Program-made: the position numbers and the translations under genes | Shown here: positions 17,147 through 25,806 of the stretch, in pieces | How the letters are laid out: each line of letters begins with the position of its first letter | How positions within the stretch are numbered: position 1 is the stretch's first letter | Assembly: GCA_001464275.1 (NCBI GenBank) | Contig: LNFL01000162.1 | Span: 1 to 49,555, forward strand | Length of the DNA: 49,555 nt | Reading direction: 5' to 3' | From: Actinobacteria bacterium Ga0077560 | GTDB taxonomy: Bacteria > Actinomycetota > Thermoleophilia > Miltoncostaeales > Miltoncostaeaceae | The notes under the pieces: model-generated | Databases searched by the model: none | Told to the model about the DNA's origin: nothing | What the model saw: only the letters and a program-made list of their open reading frames with translations

Positions 17147-18564
17147 CCGAGGTTCGCGTCCCCGACATCGGGGACTTCGACCACGTCCCCGTCATCGAGG
17201 TGCTGGTGACGGCCGGCGACACCGTCGCCGCCGACGATCCGCTGATCGTCCTGGAATCCGACAAGGCCACCATGGAGGTGCCCGCGCCCTCCGCCGGCAC
17301 CGTCGCGGAGGTGCGGGTGAAGGTGGGGGACCAGGTCTCCCAGGGCGACGTGATCGTGGTCTTCACCGGGGACGCCGCCCCCGCGCCGGAGCCGGAGCCC
17401 GAGAAGGCTGCGGAACCGGAACCGGAACCGGAACCGGAGCCCGAGAAGGCTGCAGAACCGGAACCGGCCCCGGAGCCCGAGCCCGAGGTGTCCGCGCCCG
17501 CGGAGGCCCAGCCGCAGGAGACCGGGTCGGCCGAGCCCGACGTGGGCGTCGAATCCGACCCCGCCAAGGCGGGCCGCGAGGCCGCCGAGGAGCACGTGGT
17601 GGCCGCACCCCCCGTGGCGCCCCCCGCGGCCGTCCCCGGCGGGACCGTGTACGCCGGCCCCGGGGCGCGGCGCCTGGCGCGGGACCTGGGCGTGGACCTC
17701 ACGAGTGTGCAGGGCACCGGTCACAAGGGACGGGTCACCAAGGAGGACGTGCAGGCCCGCGCCGGTGGCGCCACGCCCACGGCCGCCGCTCCCGAGGCTG
17801 CCGCGCCGAAGGCCGCACCCGCGCCGGCGATGGAGGGCCTGCCGGCCTGGCCGAAGGTGGACTTCGCGAGCTTCGGCCCGGTGGAGGTGCAGGAGCTCAC
17901 GCGCATCCAGCGGATCGCCGGCCCCGCGCTGGCACGCAACTGGGCTACGATCCCGCACGTCACGCAGTTCGACGAGGCCGACATCACCGAGCTGGAGGCG
18001 TTCCGCAAGGAGGTCAACGCCCAGTACGCCGACAGGGGCGTCAAGCTCACCATGGTCTCGCTGCTGCTGAAGGCGTGCGCCGGCGTGCTGCGTCAGTTCC
18101 CGGCGTTCAACAGCTCGCTGGACGGCGGGAACCTCATCCTGAAGCGCTACTTCCACCTCGGGTTCGCCGCCGACACCCCGAACGGCCTGGTGGTGCCGGT
18201 GATCCGCGACGTGGACCGCAAGGGCCTGCTGGAGATCGCCACCGAGCTGGTGGAGCTGTCCGGCGCCGCGCGCGAGGGCACCCTCAAGCGCGAGCAGATG
18301 CAGGGCGGCACGTTCACCATCTCGAGCCTGGGCGGCATCGGCGGCACGGCGTTCACGCCCATCATCAACGCGCCCGAGGTGGCGATCCTCGGGGTCTCCA
18401 AGTCGGCCACCAAGCCGGTCTGGAACGGCACGGAGTTCGTGCCGCGCCTCATGCTGCCGCTGTCGCTGTCCTACGACCACCGCGTCATCGACGGGGCGGC
18501 CGCGGCCCGGTTCATCACCCAGCTCTCGCAGACGCTGGGCGACCCGCGCCGGATGCTGCTGTGA
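17134..18564 (+). CDS. aceF: Dihydrolipoamide acetyltransferase (PDH E2)
   Basis: A 476-residue E2 with one lipoyl domain (residues 5-78; lipoylated Lys44 in ESDKATMEVPAP). A long linker of Pro-Glu repeats and Ala/Pro follows, then a peripheral subunit-binding domain (about 170-205, ARRLARDLGVDLTSVQGTGH) and the catalytic domain with DHRVIDG near the end. It acetylates CoA. The GTG start at 17134 overlaps aceE by 13 nt in another frame, and no ATG gives a complete lipoyl domain. One lipoyl domain is fewer than the three of E. coli. The PE linker is encoded by a short tandem DNA repeat. Confidence 0.94.
   Translation: MAALTEVRVPDIGDFDHVPVIEVLVTAGDTVAADDPLIVLESDKATMEVPAPSAGTVAEVRVKVGDQVSQGDVIVVFTGDAAPAPEPEPEKAAEPEPEPEPEPEKAAEPEPAPEPEPEVSAPAEAQPQETGSAEPDVGVESDPAKAGREAAEEHVVAAPPVAPPAAVPGGTVYAGPGARRLARDLGVDLTSVQGTGHKGRVTKEDVQARAGGATPTAAAPEAAAPKAAPAPAMEGLPAWPKVDFASFGPVEVQELTRIQRIAGPALARNWATIPHVTQFDEADITELEAFRKEVNAQYADRGVKLTMVSLLLKACAGVLRQFPAFNSSLDGGNLILKRYFHLGFAADTPNGLVVPVIRDVDRKGLLEIATELVELSGAAREGTLKREQMQGGTFTISSLGGIGGTAFTPIINAPEVAILGVSKSATKPVWNGTEFVPRLMLPLSLSYDHRVIDGAAAARFITQLSQTLGDPRRMLL
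17389..17490 (+). repeat. Tandem Pro-Glu-coding repeat in the aceF linker
   Basis: Repeats of CCGGAGCC/GAACCGGAACCG-type hexamers encode alternating Pro-Glu with two copies of EKAAEPEPEP. The repeat lies in the flexible arm between lipoyl and binding domains, where length can vary without loss of function. Confidence 0.8.
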
Positions 18565-19982
18565 CCGCGGAGGACCGCGCGGACGTCGTGGTGCTGGGCG
18601 CCGGCCCCGGCGGCTACACCGCCGCGTTCCGGGCCGCCGACCTGGGCCTGCGCACCGTGCTGGTGGAGCGCCACTCGCGGCTGGGCGGCGTGTGCCTGAA
18701 CGTCGGGTGCATCCCGTCGAAGGCGCTGCTGCACGCGGCCAAGCTCATCACCGACGCCGGGCACGCGGGGGAGATCGGCATCGGGCTGGGCACGCCCAGC
18801 GTCGACCTGGACGCGCTGCGCGGGTTCACGACGGGCGTCGTGGAGAAGCTCACGGGCGGCCTGGCGGGGCTCGCCAAGCAGCGCAAGGTGGAGGTGGTGC
18901 GCGGGGAGGCCCGGTTCACGGGCCCGAACGCCCTCACGGTGGCGACCGCCGACGGCGACCGTGAGGTGCCGTTCGCGAACTGCATCATCGCCGCCGGGTC
19001 GGAGCCGGTGCGCCTGCCGTTCCTGCCCGACGACCCGCGGATCATGGACTCCACGGGCGCGCTGGCGCTGGAGGAGGTGCCGAAGCGGCTGCTGGTGATC
19101 GGCGGCGGCATCATCGGCCTGGAGATGGCGACGGTCTACGACGCCCTGGGTTCCCGGGTGCGCGTGGTGGAGCTCATGGACCAGCTCATCCCGGGATGCG
19201 ATCCCGACCTGGTCAAGCCGCTGCACACCCGCGTGGCGGCCCGGTACGAGGGCATCCACCTGGGCGTGAAGGTCACGAAGGTCGTCGCCCGCAAGGACGG
19301 GCTGCGCGTGACGATGGAGGGGCCCGACGGCGAGAGCACCGTCACGGCCGACCGCATCCTGGTGTCCGTGGGCCGGCGGGCCAACGGCGACCGCCTCGGC
19401 CTCGATGCCGCGGGCGTGACCGTCGACGATCGCGGCGTGGTGCCGGTGGACGCGGGAATGCGGACCAACGTGCCGCACATCCACGCCATCGGCGACATCG
19501 TGGGGAACCCGATGCTGGCCCACAAGGCCACCCACCAGGGCAAGGTGGCGGCCGAGAACATCGCCGGCCACGCCGCGGCGTTCGACCCGCGGAGCATCCC
19601 GTCGGTGGCCTACACCGACCCGGAGATCGCCTGGACCGGGCTCACCGAGACCGAGGCGAAGGCAAACGGCACCGAGTACGAGCTTGCCGTGGTGCCGTGG
19701 GCCGCCTCCGGGCGGGCCATGACGATGGGCCGCACAGAAGGACGCACCAAGCTGCTGGTGGAGGCGGGCACCCGGCGGATCCTGGGCGGCGGCATCGTGG
19801 GCATCGGTGCCGGAGACCTCATCGCCGAGGTCGTGCACGCCATCGAGATGGGCTCCGACGCCGAGGACCTCTCGCTGAGCATCCATCCCCACCCGACGCT
19901 GTCGGAGACCGTCGCGTTCGCCGCGGAGGTCGCGGAGGGGACGATCACCGACATGTACCTGGGCAGGCGGCGCCGCGGCTGA
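18561..19982 (+). CDS. lpd: Dihydrolipoyl dehydrogenase (E3)
   Basis: A 473-residue FAD/NAD disulfide oxidoreductase that reoxidises dihydrolipoamide. It has the FAD-binding GAGPGGYTAA loop at residues 13-22, redox pair Cys45/Cys50 in GGVCLNVGCIPSK, NAD motif GGGIIGLEMA, IGDI near the second FAD site, and the His-Glu catalytic end HPHPTLSETV. The GTG start overlaps the aceF stop (GTGA), completing a coupled three-gene pyruvate dehydrogenase operon. It may also serve other lipoyl complexes. Confidence 0.95.
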   Translation: MTAEDRADVVVLGAGPGGYTAAFRAADLGLRTVLVERHSRLGGVCLNVGCIPSKALLHAAKLITDAGHAGEIGIGLGTPSVDLDALRGFTTGVVEKLTGGLAGLAKQRKVEVVRGEARFTGPNALTVATADGDREVPFANCIIAAGSEPVRLPFLPDDPRIMDSTGALALEEVPKRLLVIGGGIIGLEMATVYDALGSRVRVVELMDQLIPGCDPDLVKPLHTRVAARYEGIHLGVKVTKVVARKDGLRVTMEGPDGESTVTADRILVSVGRRANGDRLGLDAAGVTVDDRGVVPVDAGMRTNVPHIHAIGDIVGNPMLAHKATHQGKVAAENIAGHAAAFDPRSIPSVAYTDPEIAWTGLTETEAKANGTEYELAVVPWAASGRAMTMGRTEGRTKLLVEAGTRRILGGGIVGIGAGDLIAEVVHAIEMGSDAEDLSLSIHPHPTLSETVAFAAEVAEGTITDMYLGRRRRG

Positions 19983-20028
19983 GCCCGCGCGCTGGCGCGC
20001 TGCGGCCCTGTCCGGGTAGCGTCGCCGG

Positions 20029-20910
20029 ATGGCGTTCATCGAGGTTGAGGTCATCACCGGCCCCCGGGCGGAGCCGGTGGGGCCGGTCGTGCTCGACGTG
20101 TACTGGCTTGGCCCGGGTGGCCGGCCGGAGAAGTACCTGGGGGAATTCCCGGTCACCGGTGGCGTGGCCGACGTGAGCGCCCTGGCGTCCAAGCCCGCGG
20201 AGCTGGCGTGGGGCCTCGTGCTGCGGGAGACGGGTGCCGCGGGGACCCTGCTGCGATCAGGCCCGCTGCGTGAGCTCCCCGTGGTGCGCCGTCCCGGAGC
20301 GCTGCAACCCGCGCTGCGGGCGTTCGTGATGCCGCCGGCCGGCGTGCAGTTCGCCGGCGCCTACGCCGATGCGCTGCGGGGGCTGGTGGTCGAGGGGCTC
20401 CCCTCACTGCCGCGGCTCCAGGCCCGGGACGTCGCGATCGGCCTGGGGTCGGGGACGGGTCCGGGCCCCTCGCCGCGCCTGGTCATGACACTCACCGGGC
20501 GGGTGCGCGCGGCGTTCCCGCCGCTGTGGCTCCCGTTCTCGTTCGGCCTGAAGCTGCGGGCCGTGCCGTTCACCGATCCGGGGCGCCCGGACCGCCAGTC
20601 GGTGGTCTCGCGCGACGGGCCGGCCGTCATCGGCGCCGCCCGCCTGGTGCGCGGCGCGGTCGCCGCGGCCGCGCCGGCGCTGGAGCGCGTGATCATCGAG
20701 GCCGTGCGCGGGTTCATCGACCACGAGATCACCCGGGAGATCGCCCCGTCCCAGGCGCCGCCCGAGGGCTTCGTGACATCCACCGTCTCGACCGCGGCCC
20801 TGGGGTTCTCGCATCCGACCGGGATCTCGGTGGGGGTCGTCCTGGGCGGGGGCCGAACGCGGACCCCGGCCGCGTGCGTTAGGCGCCGCCGGACTCCAGC
20901 CGCACCTTGA
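20029..20910 (+). CDS. Hypothetical protein
   Basis: A 293-residue protein that I do not recognise. There is no signal peptide. The N-terminus (MAFIEVEVITG, then VLDVYWLGPGGRPEKYLGEF) looks like a beta-rich domain. A proline-rich middle with LWLPFSFGLKLRAVPF is followed by an Ala-rich helix (AARLVRGAVAAAAPALERVI) and an Arg-rich tail. Codon use matches its neighbours and it fills the space between lpd and a convergent gene. Its 3' end overlaps the SRPBCC gene by 32 nt on the opposite strand. No strong SD precedes the ATG. Confidence 0.55.
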   Translation: MAFIEVEVITGPRAEPVGPVVLDVYWLGPGGRPEKYLGEFPVTGGVADVSALASKPAELAWGLVLRETGAAGTLLRSGPLRELPVVRRPGALQPALRAFVMPPAGVQFAGAYADALRGLVVEGLPSLPRLQARDVAIGLGSGTGPGPSPRLVMTLTGRVRAAFPPLWLPFSFGLKLRAVPFTDPGRPDRQSVVSRDGPAVIGAARLVRGAVAAAAPALERVIIEAVRGFIDHEITREIAPSQAPPEGFVTSTVSTAALGFSHPTGISVGVVLGGGRTRTPAACVRRRRTPAAP

Positions 20911-21322
20911 GCCGCTCCTGGTCGGCCGGCAGTTCCCGCTCCGCCTCGCGGCGGATGAGCGGGAGCAGCAGCTTTGCCGTGAGCCCGGCGTCGAAGTCGA
21001 AGGCCGCGGTCACACGGCAGCGGTTGTCGGCGAGCGGCTCCACGGTCACCCGGGCCACCGCCCGTATGGGGCCGCCCCCGCCCTTGAAGGTGTAGGCGCG
21101 GCCGGGCACCAGCTCGGTGACCTCGTAGGAGATGCGCTGGCTGCCGGCCGGGGTCCGGCGCGTCTCGGTGACCGTGGTGCCCACGCGCGCGGGATCGCCG
21201 TCCCGTACCTCCACGGCTTCCACGGAGCCCTGCCATTCGCCGGCGCGGGCGAAGTCGGTGAGGTAGGCGAACGCCGCGTCGGCGGAGCAGGCGATATCGA
21301 TGCTGCGTGAGATGTCGGGCAT
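20879..21322 (-). CDS. SRPBCC (START-like) family protein
   Basis: A 147-residue protein with the helix-grip pattern: ISRSIDIACSADAAFAYLTDFARAGEW at the start, central strands GTTVTETRR and YEVTELVPGRAYTF, and a long C-terminal helix LTAKLLLPLIRREAERELPADQERL. This fold holds hydrophobic ligands and is found in polyketide cyclases and coenzyme Q-like binding proteins. It is the last gene of a minus-strand run with an LLM oxidoreductase, a lipase and an Hpt protein, so a small-molecule role is plausible. Ligand unknown. Confidence 0.8.
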   Translation of the reverse strand: MPDISRSIDIACSADAAFAYLTDFARAGEWQGSVEAVEVRDGDPARVGTTVTETRRTPAGSQRISYEVTELVPGRAYTFKGGGGPIRAVARVTVEPLADNRCRVTAAFDFDAGLTAKLLLPLIRREAERELPADQERLKVRLESGGA

Positions 21323-21339
21323 GGACCCAACGTACCGCG

Positions 21340-22164
21340 TCAGGCGTCCGCGAGCTCCCGCAGGCGCGCCACCAGGTCGCCGAAGGAGCCGGCGTGGAAC
21401 TCCGGCGGGTCCACCAGGACGTGGTCCACCCCAAGGTCGCGGAGCCTGGGCGCCACCCGGGCCATGCGCTCGGTGTCGGCGCGCACGCGCACCGACACGG
21501 TGAAGCCCTCGCGGGTCCGGCCCTCGGCGGCCAGCGCGGCGTCCAGCGCGCCCAGCCGTTCGCGCAGGGCCTCGGCGTCACTGACGGTGGTGTGCCAGGC
21601 GTCGCCGACGTGCGCCGCACGGCGGATGCCCGCGTCCGAGTTCCCGCCGATCCACAGCGGCGGGCCGCCGGGCCGGGCCGGGAGCGGCTCGATCCCCATG
21701 CCCTCGAAGCGGACGTGGCGGCCGTGGAAGGCGGTGTCGCCGCGCCACAGGGCCCGGCAGCAGGCGATCGCCTCGTCGGTCCTGGGCCCGCGGCCGGCGA
21801 AGGGCACCCCCAGCGCGTCGAACTCGGCGGCCATCCACCCGGAGGCGAGCCCGGCGACGACCCGCCCGCCGCTCAGCGCGTCCAGGCTGGCCAGCGACTT
21901 GGCGAGCAGCACCGGGTGCCGGTAGGGCACCACCAGCACGCTCGTGCCGAGCCCGACACGTGTCGTGGTTGCGGCGGCCCACGTGAGCACCGTGAGCGGG
22001 TCGTGGAACGCGGACGGCGGGCTGGTGGACCCGGGCGGGAGGATCACGTGATCCGATACCCACAGGTCGTCCGCCCCGGCGGCCTCGGCGTCACGCGCCG
22101 CCCGCGACAGGACGTCGCCCGGCACCGGCTCGCGGAACTGCGGAAGATGGATTCCCAGGCGCAT
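21340..22164 (-). CDS. LLM-class flavin/F420-dependent oxidoreductase
   Basis: A 274-residue TIM barrel of the luciferase-like monooxygenase class, matching the short F420-dependent subgroup. It starts MRLGIHLPQF, then AEAAGADDLWVSDH, RVGLGTSVLVVPYRHPVLLAK, SLDALSGGRVVAGLASGWMA, and PLWIGGNSDAGIRRAA. These form the cofactor and phosphate-binding edges. Cofactor choice (F420 or FMN) and substrate cannot be settled from sequence, though F420 is common in actinobacteria. It is 17 nt upstream of the SRPBCC gene on the same strand. Confidence 0.88.
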   Translation of the reverse strand: MRLGIHLPQFREPVPGDVLSRAARDAEAAGADDLWVSDHVILPPGSTSPPSAFHDPLTVLTWAAATTTRVGLGTSVLVVPYRHPVLLAKSLASLDALSGGRVVAGLASGWMAAEFDALGVPFAGRGPRTDEAIACCRALWRGDTAFHGRHVRFEGMGIEPLPARPGGPPLWIGGNSDAGIRRAAHVGDAWHTTVSDAEALRERLGALDAALAAEGRTREGFTVSVRVRADTERMARVAPRLRDLGVDHVLVDPPEFHAGSFGDLVARLRELADA

Positions 22165-22199
22165 GCGGGGAAGCGTACGCCTGCGTCAGGCGGCCAGTC

Positions 22200-23402
22200 T
22201 CAGGGTGAACTCGAGGGACAGTTCGACGTGGCCGGCGTCCCCGCGAAGCGATCCGCCGTCCAGGACGCGACGTCGTCGTCCGCGAAGGCCATGAGGTTCA
22301 GGTGCGTGGCCTCGCCGTACTCCCGGTAGGTCACCGGGTCGCCGTCCGCGCAGCGGGCGGCCACGAACGCCCGGGTGATCGCCGGCAGCACGATGGTGTC
22401 CTTGCCGCCCTGGGCGATGAGCAGTGGGGCCGCGATCCCCCCGGCCGGGGTGTTCTCGTCCAGGCGCCGCCGCCACCTGGAATCGCGTGCGAGGTCGATC
22501 GCCAGCAGGCGGCCGCGCAGGGCCGCGGCCTGGGTGAGCGCGACGTAGGCGCTCGGGCCGGGCAGGCACCGGCGCGCCAGGGCCCGCGCGGCGGCCTCGC
22601 TGCGGTCCCGGATGGCCTCCTCGAACGAGAGCTCCGGGTAGATCCGGCTCCAGGCGTACACCGCCTCGGCGGTCAGCACGGTCCCGGCGAGCCGCGACTG
22701 CCCGGCCTGCAGCAGCTCGGCCATCGCGGTGGGCGGCTCCAGCGCCGCCACGCCCACCAGCTCCAGCTCGGGCGCGAGTTCCGGCGCGAGCCGGCCGGTG
22801 AACAGCGCGGCGTGGCCCCCCTGCGAGATGCCCCACACGACCATGCGGGGCTGCAGTTCCACGCCCAGCTCCGCGGCGCGCGCGGCGCGCACCGAATCCA
22901 CCACGGCCCGCGCGGCGCTGTCACCCACCAGGTACGGGTGCTGGCCGGGCGTCCCCAGCCCCGGGTAGTCGGTGGCCACCAGCGCCCAGCCGCGGCGCAC
23001 GACGTCGTCCAGGTTGGTGATCTCGGCGAACGGCCGCTCGGCCAGGGACGGCGCGCACCCGGTCGCGACGCCATACGTGCCGTGCGCGTAGGCGATCACC
23101 GGGAGCGGTTCCTCCCGCGGCTCGGCGGGCACGACGACCGTCGCGGTCACGGCCACCGGCGCCCCGTCCAGCCCGGTGGAGCTGTACAGCAGGCGCCAAC
23201 CGCGCGCGCCGGCGGGGACGCCGCGCGTGAAGGGCTCGGTGCGGATGAGCGACCCCGGGGTCTGCGGCAGCGCCGAGGGCGGGTCCGCGAAGGCGTCCGG
23301 CTCCGGCGGACGGGTGATCCACAGCAGCAGGGCGACGCCGGCGATCGCGAACACGGCCAGCAGGAGGCCGCCCGCGACCACGATCTGGATGCCGCGCTTC
23401 AC
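22200..23402 (-). CDS. Membrane-anchored secretory-lipase-family alpha/beta hydrolase
   Basis: A 400-residue protein with an N-terminal signal anchor (residues 5-29) and an extracytoplasmic alpha/beta hydrolase domain. The oxyanion-side segment is VIAYAHGTYG, the nucleophile elbow is GISQGGHAAL, and the acid and His sites are probably IAQGGKDTIV and EATHLNL. It fits the secretory lipase (LIP) family, which hydrolyses esters or triglycerides. The GTG start at 23402 overlaps the Hpt gene stop (GTGA), so they are coupled. No ATG is available near the anchor. Confidence 0.82.
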   Translation of the reverse strand: MKRGIQIVVAGGLLLAVFAIAGVALLLWITRPPEPDAFADPPSALPQTPGSLIRTEPFTRGVPAGARGWRLLYSSTGLDGAPVAVTATVVVPAEPREEPLPVIAYAHGTYGVATGCAPSLAERPFAEITNLDDVVRRGWALVATDYPGLGTPGQHPYLVGDSAARAVVDSVRAARAAELGVELQPRMVVWGISQGGHAALFTGRLAPELAPELELVGVAALEPPTAMAELLQAGQSRLAGTVLTAEAVYAWSRIYPELSFEEAIRDRSEAAARALARRCLPGPSAYVALTQAAALRGRLLAIDLARDSRWRRRLDENTPAGGIAAPLLIAQGGKDTIVLPAITRAFVAARCADGDPVTYREYGEATHLNLMAFADDDVASWTADRFAGTPATSNCPSSSP

Positions 23403-23743
23403 GTGCCGACGCCGGTGCGGTCCCACCAGGCGGTGAGGGCCTCGGCGGAGCGGTCCGCGAGCGCCAGCGCGGCGTCGATCTCCCCGGGGGCCGGGGGAGT
23501 TCCCGACTCCGCCCGCTGCTCGATCCCGGCGAGCGTCACCGCCAGCGAGGGAAGGCCCACGGCCACGGCGCCCGACCGGAGCTCGTGGAGGGCCTCGGGA
23601 AGCTCGTCCGGAGCGGCGTGGCGGATGGCGGCGGCCCTGGCGGGGAAGTCGCTGACCCAGTCGCGGGCGATGCGGGCGAACACCATGGGCTCGGGCGACT
23701 GCGCGAAGGCCTCGAGGCGGGATTCGTCCAGCATGGAGGGCAT
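23399..23743 (-). CDS. Histidine phosphotransfer (Hpt) domain protein
   Basis: A 114-residue four-helix Hpt-like protein. The phospho-accepting helix reads ALHELRSGAVAVGLPSLAVT with His53 as the phosphosite, followed by LAGIEQRAESG, as in HxLKGxxxxxGxxxL modules. The preceding helix WVSDFPARAAAIRHA fits the family. Such proteins relay phosphate between receivers in multistep signalling. No hybrid kinase or stand-alone receiver is beside it. It is the first gene of the minus-strand lipase/LLM/SRPBCC run. Start could also be the ATG at 23734. Confidence 0.72.
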   Translation of the reverse strand: MPSMLDESRLEAFAQSPEPMVFARIARDWVSDFPARAAAIRHAAPDELPEALHELRSGAVAVGLPSLAVTLAGIEQRAESGTPPAPGEIDAALALADRSAEALTAWWDRTGVGT

Positions 23744-23876
23744 CCGGGCCACCGTACCCGTTGGCGGGTGCGGGAAACCGTGGGACGCCGAAGGGGCGGC
23801 TCCGGCCCCTGCCGGAGGACGGCCGGGCCGGCGAGGAGGAGGATGACCCTGCAACCACCGTTCGAGGAGGTGCGCC

Positions 23877-24326
23877 ATGGTCACGTTTCCGGGAATGGAG
23901 GGCCTCCGCCGCGACCGGATCACCGCGATGCCGGCCGGCGTGCGCCACGTGGTGGCCGTGATCGCCGTCGTCCACGGGATCGCCCACACCGCCGGCGCCG
24001 TGCAGGCGGTCTCCGCCATCGACGACGCCACGTCCCTGGGGTACCTCGCCGGCGCGCTGCGGGTCACCGACCCGGCCACCCTGCGGGTGGCCGGCATCGC
24101 CTGGGCGGTTGCCGGGGCGCTGATGATCGTCGCCGGGATCGCCGTCTGGCTGGGCCTGGCGGCGTGGCCGCGGGTCCTGCTGGTGGCCGCGGCGGTCTCG
24201 CTGCCGCTCTGCGTGCTGGCGGTCTGGGGCTCGGTGATGGGGATCCCGATCAGCCTCGCCCTGGGCGCGCTGGCCCTGGCGGGCATCGAGGGAGGGAGGC
24301 GCCATGAGCGCCACCTTGCGGCATGA
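23877..24326 (+). CDS. Small four-helix membrane protein
   Basis: A 149-residue protein not recognised by name. Four membrane segments are clear: about 22-38, 52-60 leading to 66-88, 93-112 and 116-136. It has a good GAGGAGG before the ATG at 23877. A second purine-rich run at 23835-23841 precedes an out-of-frame ATG at 23843 that opens no credible protein. Its 3' end overlaps the DUF6544-like gene by 23 nt, so the two are coexpressed. Confidence 0.65.
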   Translation: MVTFPGMEGLRRDRITAMPAGVRHVVAVIAVVHGIAHTAGAVQAVSAIDDATSLGYLAGALRVTDPATLRVAGIAWAVAGALMIVAGIAVWLGLAAWPRVLLVAAAVSLPLCVLAVWGSVMGIPISLALGALALAGIEGGRRHERHLAA

Positions 24327-25095
24327 GGTGGTGGCGGCCGGGCTCCACGCCGAACCGTGGACCGACGCCGCGGTGACCGAGGCCGATCTGGCGGAGCTTC
24401 CGAGCGCCGCCGCACGGTACCTGCGCTTCATGCGCGTGGTGGGCCGGCCGCGCGACCGGTCCGTGCACATCCGCCTGCACGGCCGGTTCCGCGCCGGCCT
24501 GGACGCGTCCTGGAAGACGCTGGCCTCCGAGCAGTACAACACGGCCCCTCCGGAGACCGCCCGGATCTACCGCATGCGCCTGCCGTTCTTCGGGATCCCG
24601 GTCCAGGGACGGGACACCTACGTCGACGGCGTGGGACGCATGCTCGTCCGCCCGCTGGACCTGTTCACCGTGCAGGACGCACGTGGCGCGGCCTTCGACC
24701 TGGGCGAGCTGGTGACCTGGGTCAATGACGCCGTGCTGTTCGCCCCCTCCATGCTGCTGCACCCGTGCGTGACCTGGTCGGGTGCGGGTGAGGACGCGTT
24801 CGAGCTGGTGGTCCACGACCGCGGGCACACGGTCACGGCGATCGTGGAGATCGCCCCCGGCGGGGCGGTCGCCTCGTTCGTGACCCCGGACCGGTGGTTC
24901 GCCCCTCCCGGGGCGCGCGAACCGGTGCGGACGCCGTGGTCGACCCCGGTGGACGGCTGGCAGTCCTGCGGCGATCGCATGCTGCCCACCGGCGTTCGCG
25001 CGGTGTGGCTGCGCGAGGAGGGGCCCTTCACCTACGCGGAGGGGACGGCCTCCTGCGAGGACGTCATGTGGAACGTGCCGCCGGGGGAGATCTGA
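24304..25095 (+). CDS. DUF6544-like protein
   Basis: A 263-residue protein resembling the DUF6544/DUF6920 group: LPSAAARYLRFMRVVGRP, then VHIRLHGRFRAG, WKTLASEQYNTAPPETARIY, RDTYVDGVGRM, GELVTWVNDAVLFAPSML, and a late RAVWLREEGPFTYAEG. It may form a lipocalin- or LolA-like beta fold, but its role is unknown. GGGAGG precedes the ATG, which lies inside the upstream membrane-protein gene. The convergent SDR gene ends 6 nt away. Confidence 0.7.
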   Translation: MSATLRHEVVAAGLHAEPWTDAAVTEADLAELPSAAARYLRFMRVVGRPRDRSVHIRLHGRFRAGLDASWKTLASEQYNTAPPETARIYRMRLPFFGIPVQGRDTYVDGVGRMLVRPLDLFTVQDARGAAFDLGELVTWVNDAVLFAPSMLLHPCVTWSGAGEDAFELVVHDRGHTVTAIVEIAPGGAVASFVTPDRWFAPPGAREPVRTPWSTPVDGWQSCGDRMLPTGVRAVWLREEGPFTYAEGTASCEDVMWNVPPGEI

Positions 25096-25101
25096 CGGGC
25101 C

Positions 25102-25806
25102 CTACGGGACCCAGGTCTCCCCGAACGGAGTGAGCTGCAGTTCGTGGGTTGCCGCCTGCGGCCCCTGCTCGGCAAGGAAGCGCACGGCGCGGGCGAGGTC
25201 GCGGGGGTCGGCCTGAGCCGGCGCCGCGGCGGTGTCGATGGCCGCGATGCCGGCGTCGACGATCAGGAGCGCGCAATGCACGCCGTGCGGGCGCAGCTCC
25301 TGAGCCGCGGCGAGGGTGATCGCGCGCACGCCGAACGCACCGGCGGCCCAGAGGCCGCGGCCGGGCATGGGCCGACGGGACGACCCTCCGGTGACCTGCA
25401 CCAGCGTCGACGGGCCGCCCTGGTCCAAAGCGAATCGCCCGGCGGCATTCAGGAACGTGAACGCCGAGCGCGCCGGGGCGGCGGCCCAGGAGTCGTAGGC
25501 GTCGGGCGCCGCCTCGGCGATGGGGCCGCCGCCGAACGGCCCGGCGCGGGTGCCGCCGTAGGCGGACGCCGCGTTCACCACGAGGCGCACGCGGCCGTGG
25601 GTCGCGGCCGCCTCCCTCAGCACGGCTGCGATGCTCTCCGGGTCGGTCACGTCCGCCGCCCGGGCCGTGGCTCCGGCGGCGGTGATTCCCGCCAGCGTGG
25701 TGTCCGACCGGGCGACGCCCACGACCGGCCAACCGGCCTCCAGGAGGTCCTCGATGATCGCCCGCCCGAGATTGCGCGCGCCGAAGACGACCGCCGCGCC
25801 GGTCAT
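25102..25806 (-). CDS. SDR-family Rossmann protein lacking the Tyr-Lys pair
   Basis: A 234-residue short-chain dehydrogenase/reductase-like protein. The nucleotide loop is FGARNLGRA at residues 8-16, and LVVNAASAYGG resembles the NNAG motif. Where catalytic YxxxK is expected after VQVTGGSSRR, the sequence reads GLWAAGAFGVRAITLAAAQE, so both Tyr and Lys are missing. It may bind NAD(P) without normal catalysis, or use other residues. The ATG overlaps the stop of the secreted-protein gene upstream (ATGA), making it the third gene of a coupled cyclase operon. Confidence 0.78.
   Translation of the reverse strand: MTGAAVVFGARNLGRAIIEDLLEAGWPVVGVARSDTTLAGITAAGATARAADVTDPESIAAVLREAAATHGRVRLVVNAASAYGGTRAGPFGGGPIAEAAPDAYDSWAAAPARSAFTFLNAAGRFALDQGGPSTLVQVTGGSSRRPMPGRGLWAAGAFGVRAITLAAAQELRPHGVHCALLIVDAGIAAIDTAAAPAQADPRDLARAVRFLAEQGPQAATHELQLTPFGETWVP

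Noticed and set aside
23843-23880. Leader ORF before the four-helix membrane protein
   Set aside because: It has a purine-rich upstream run but the frame continues into antisense-like sequence. More likely an extra SD-like stretch.
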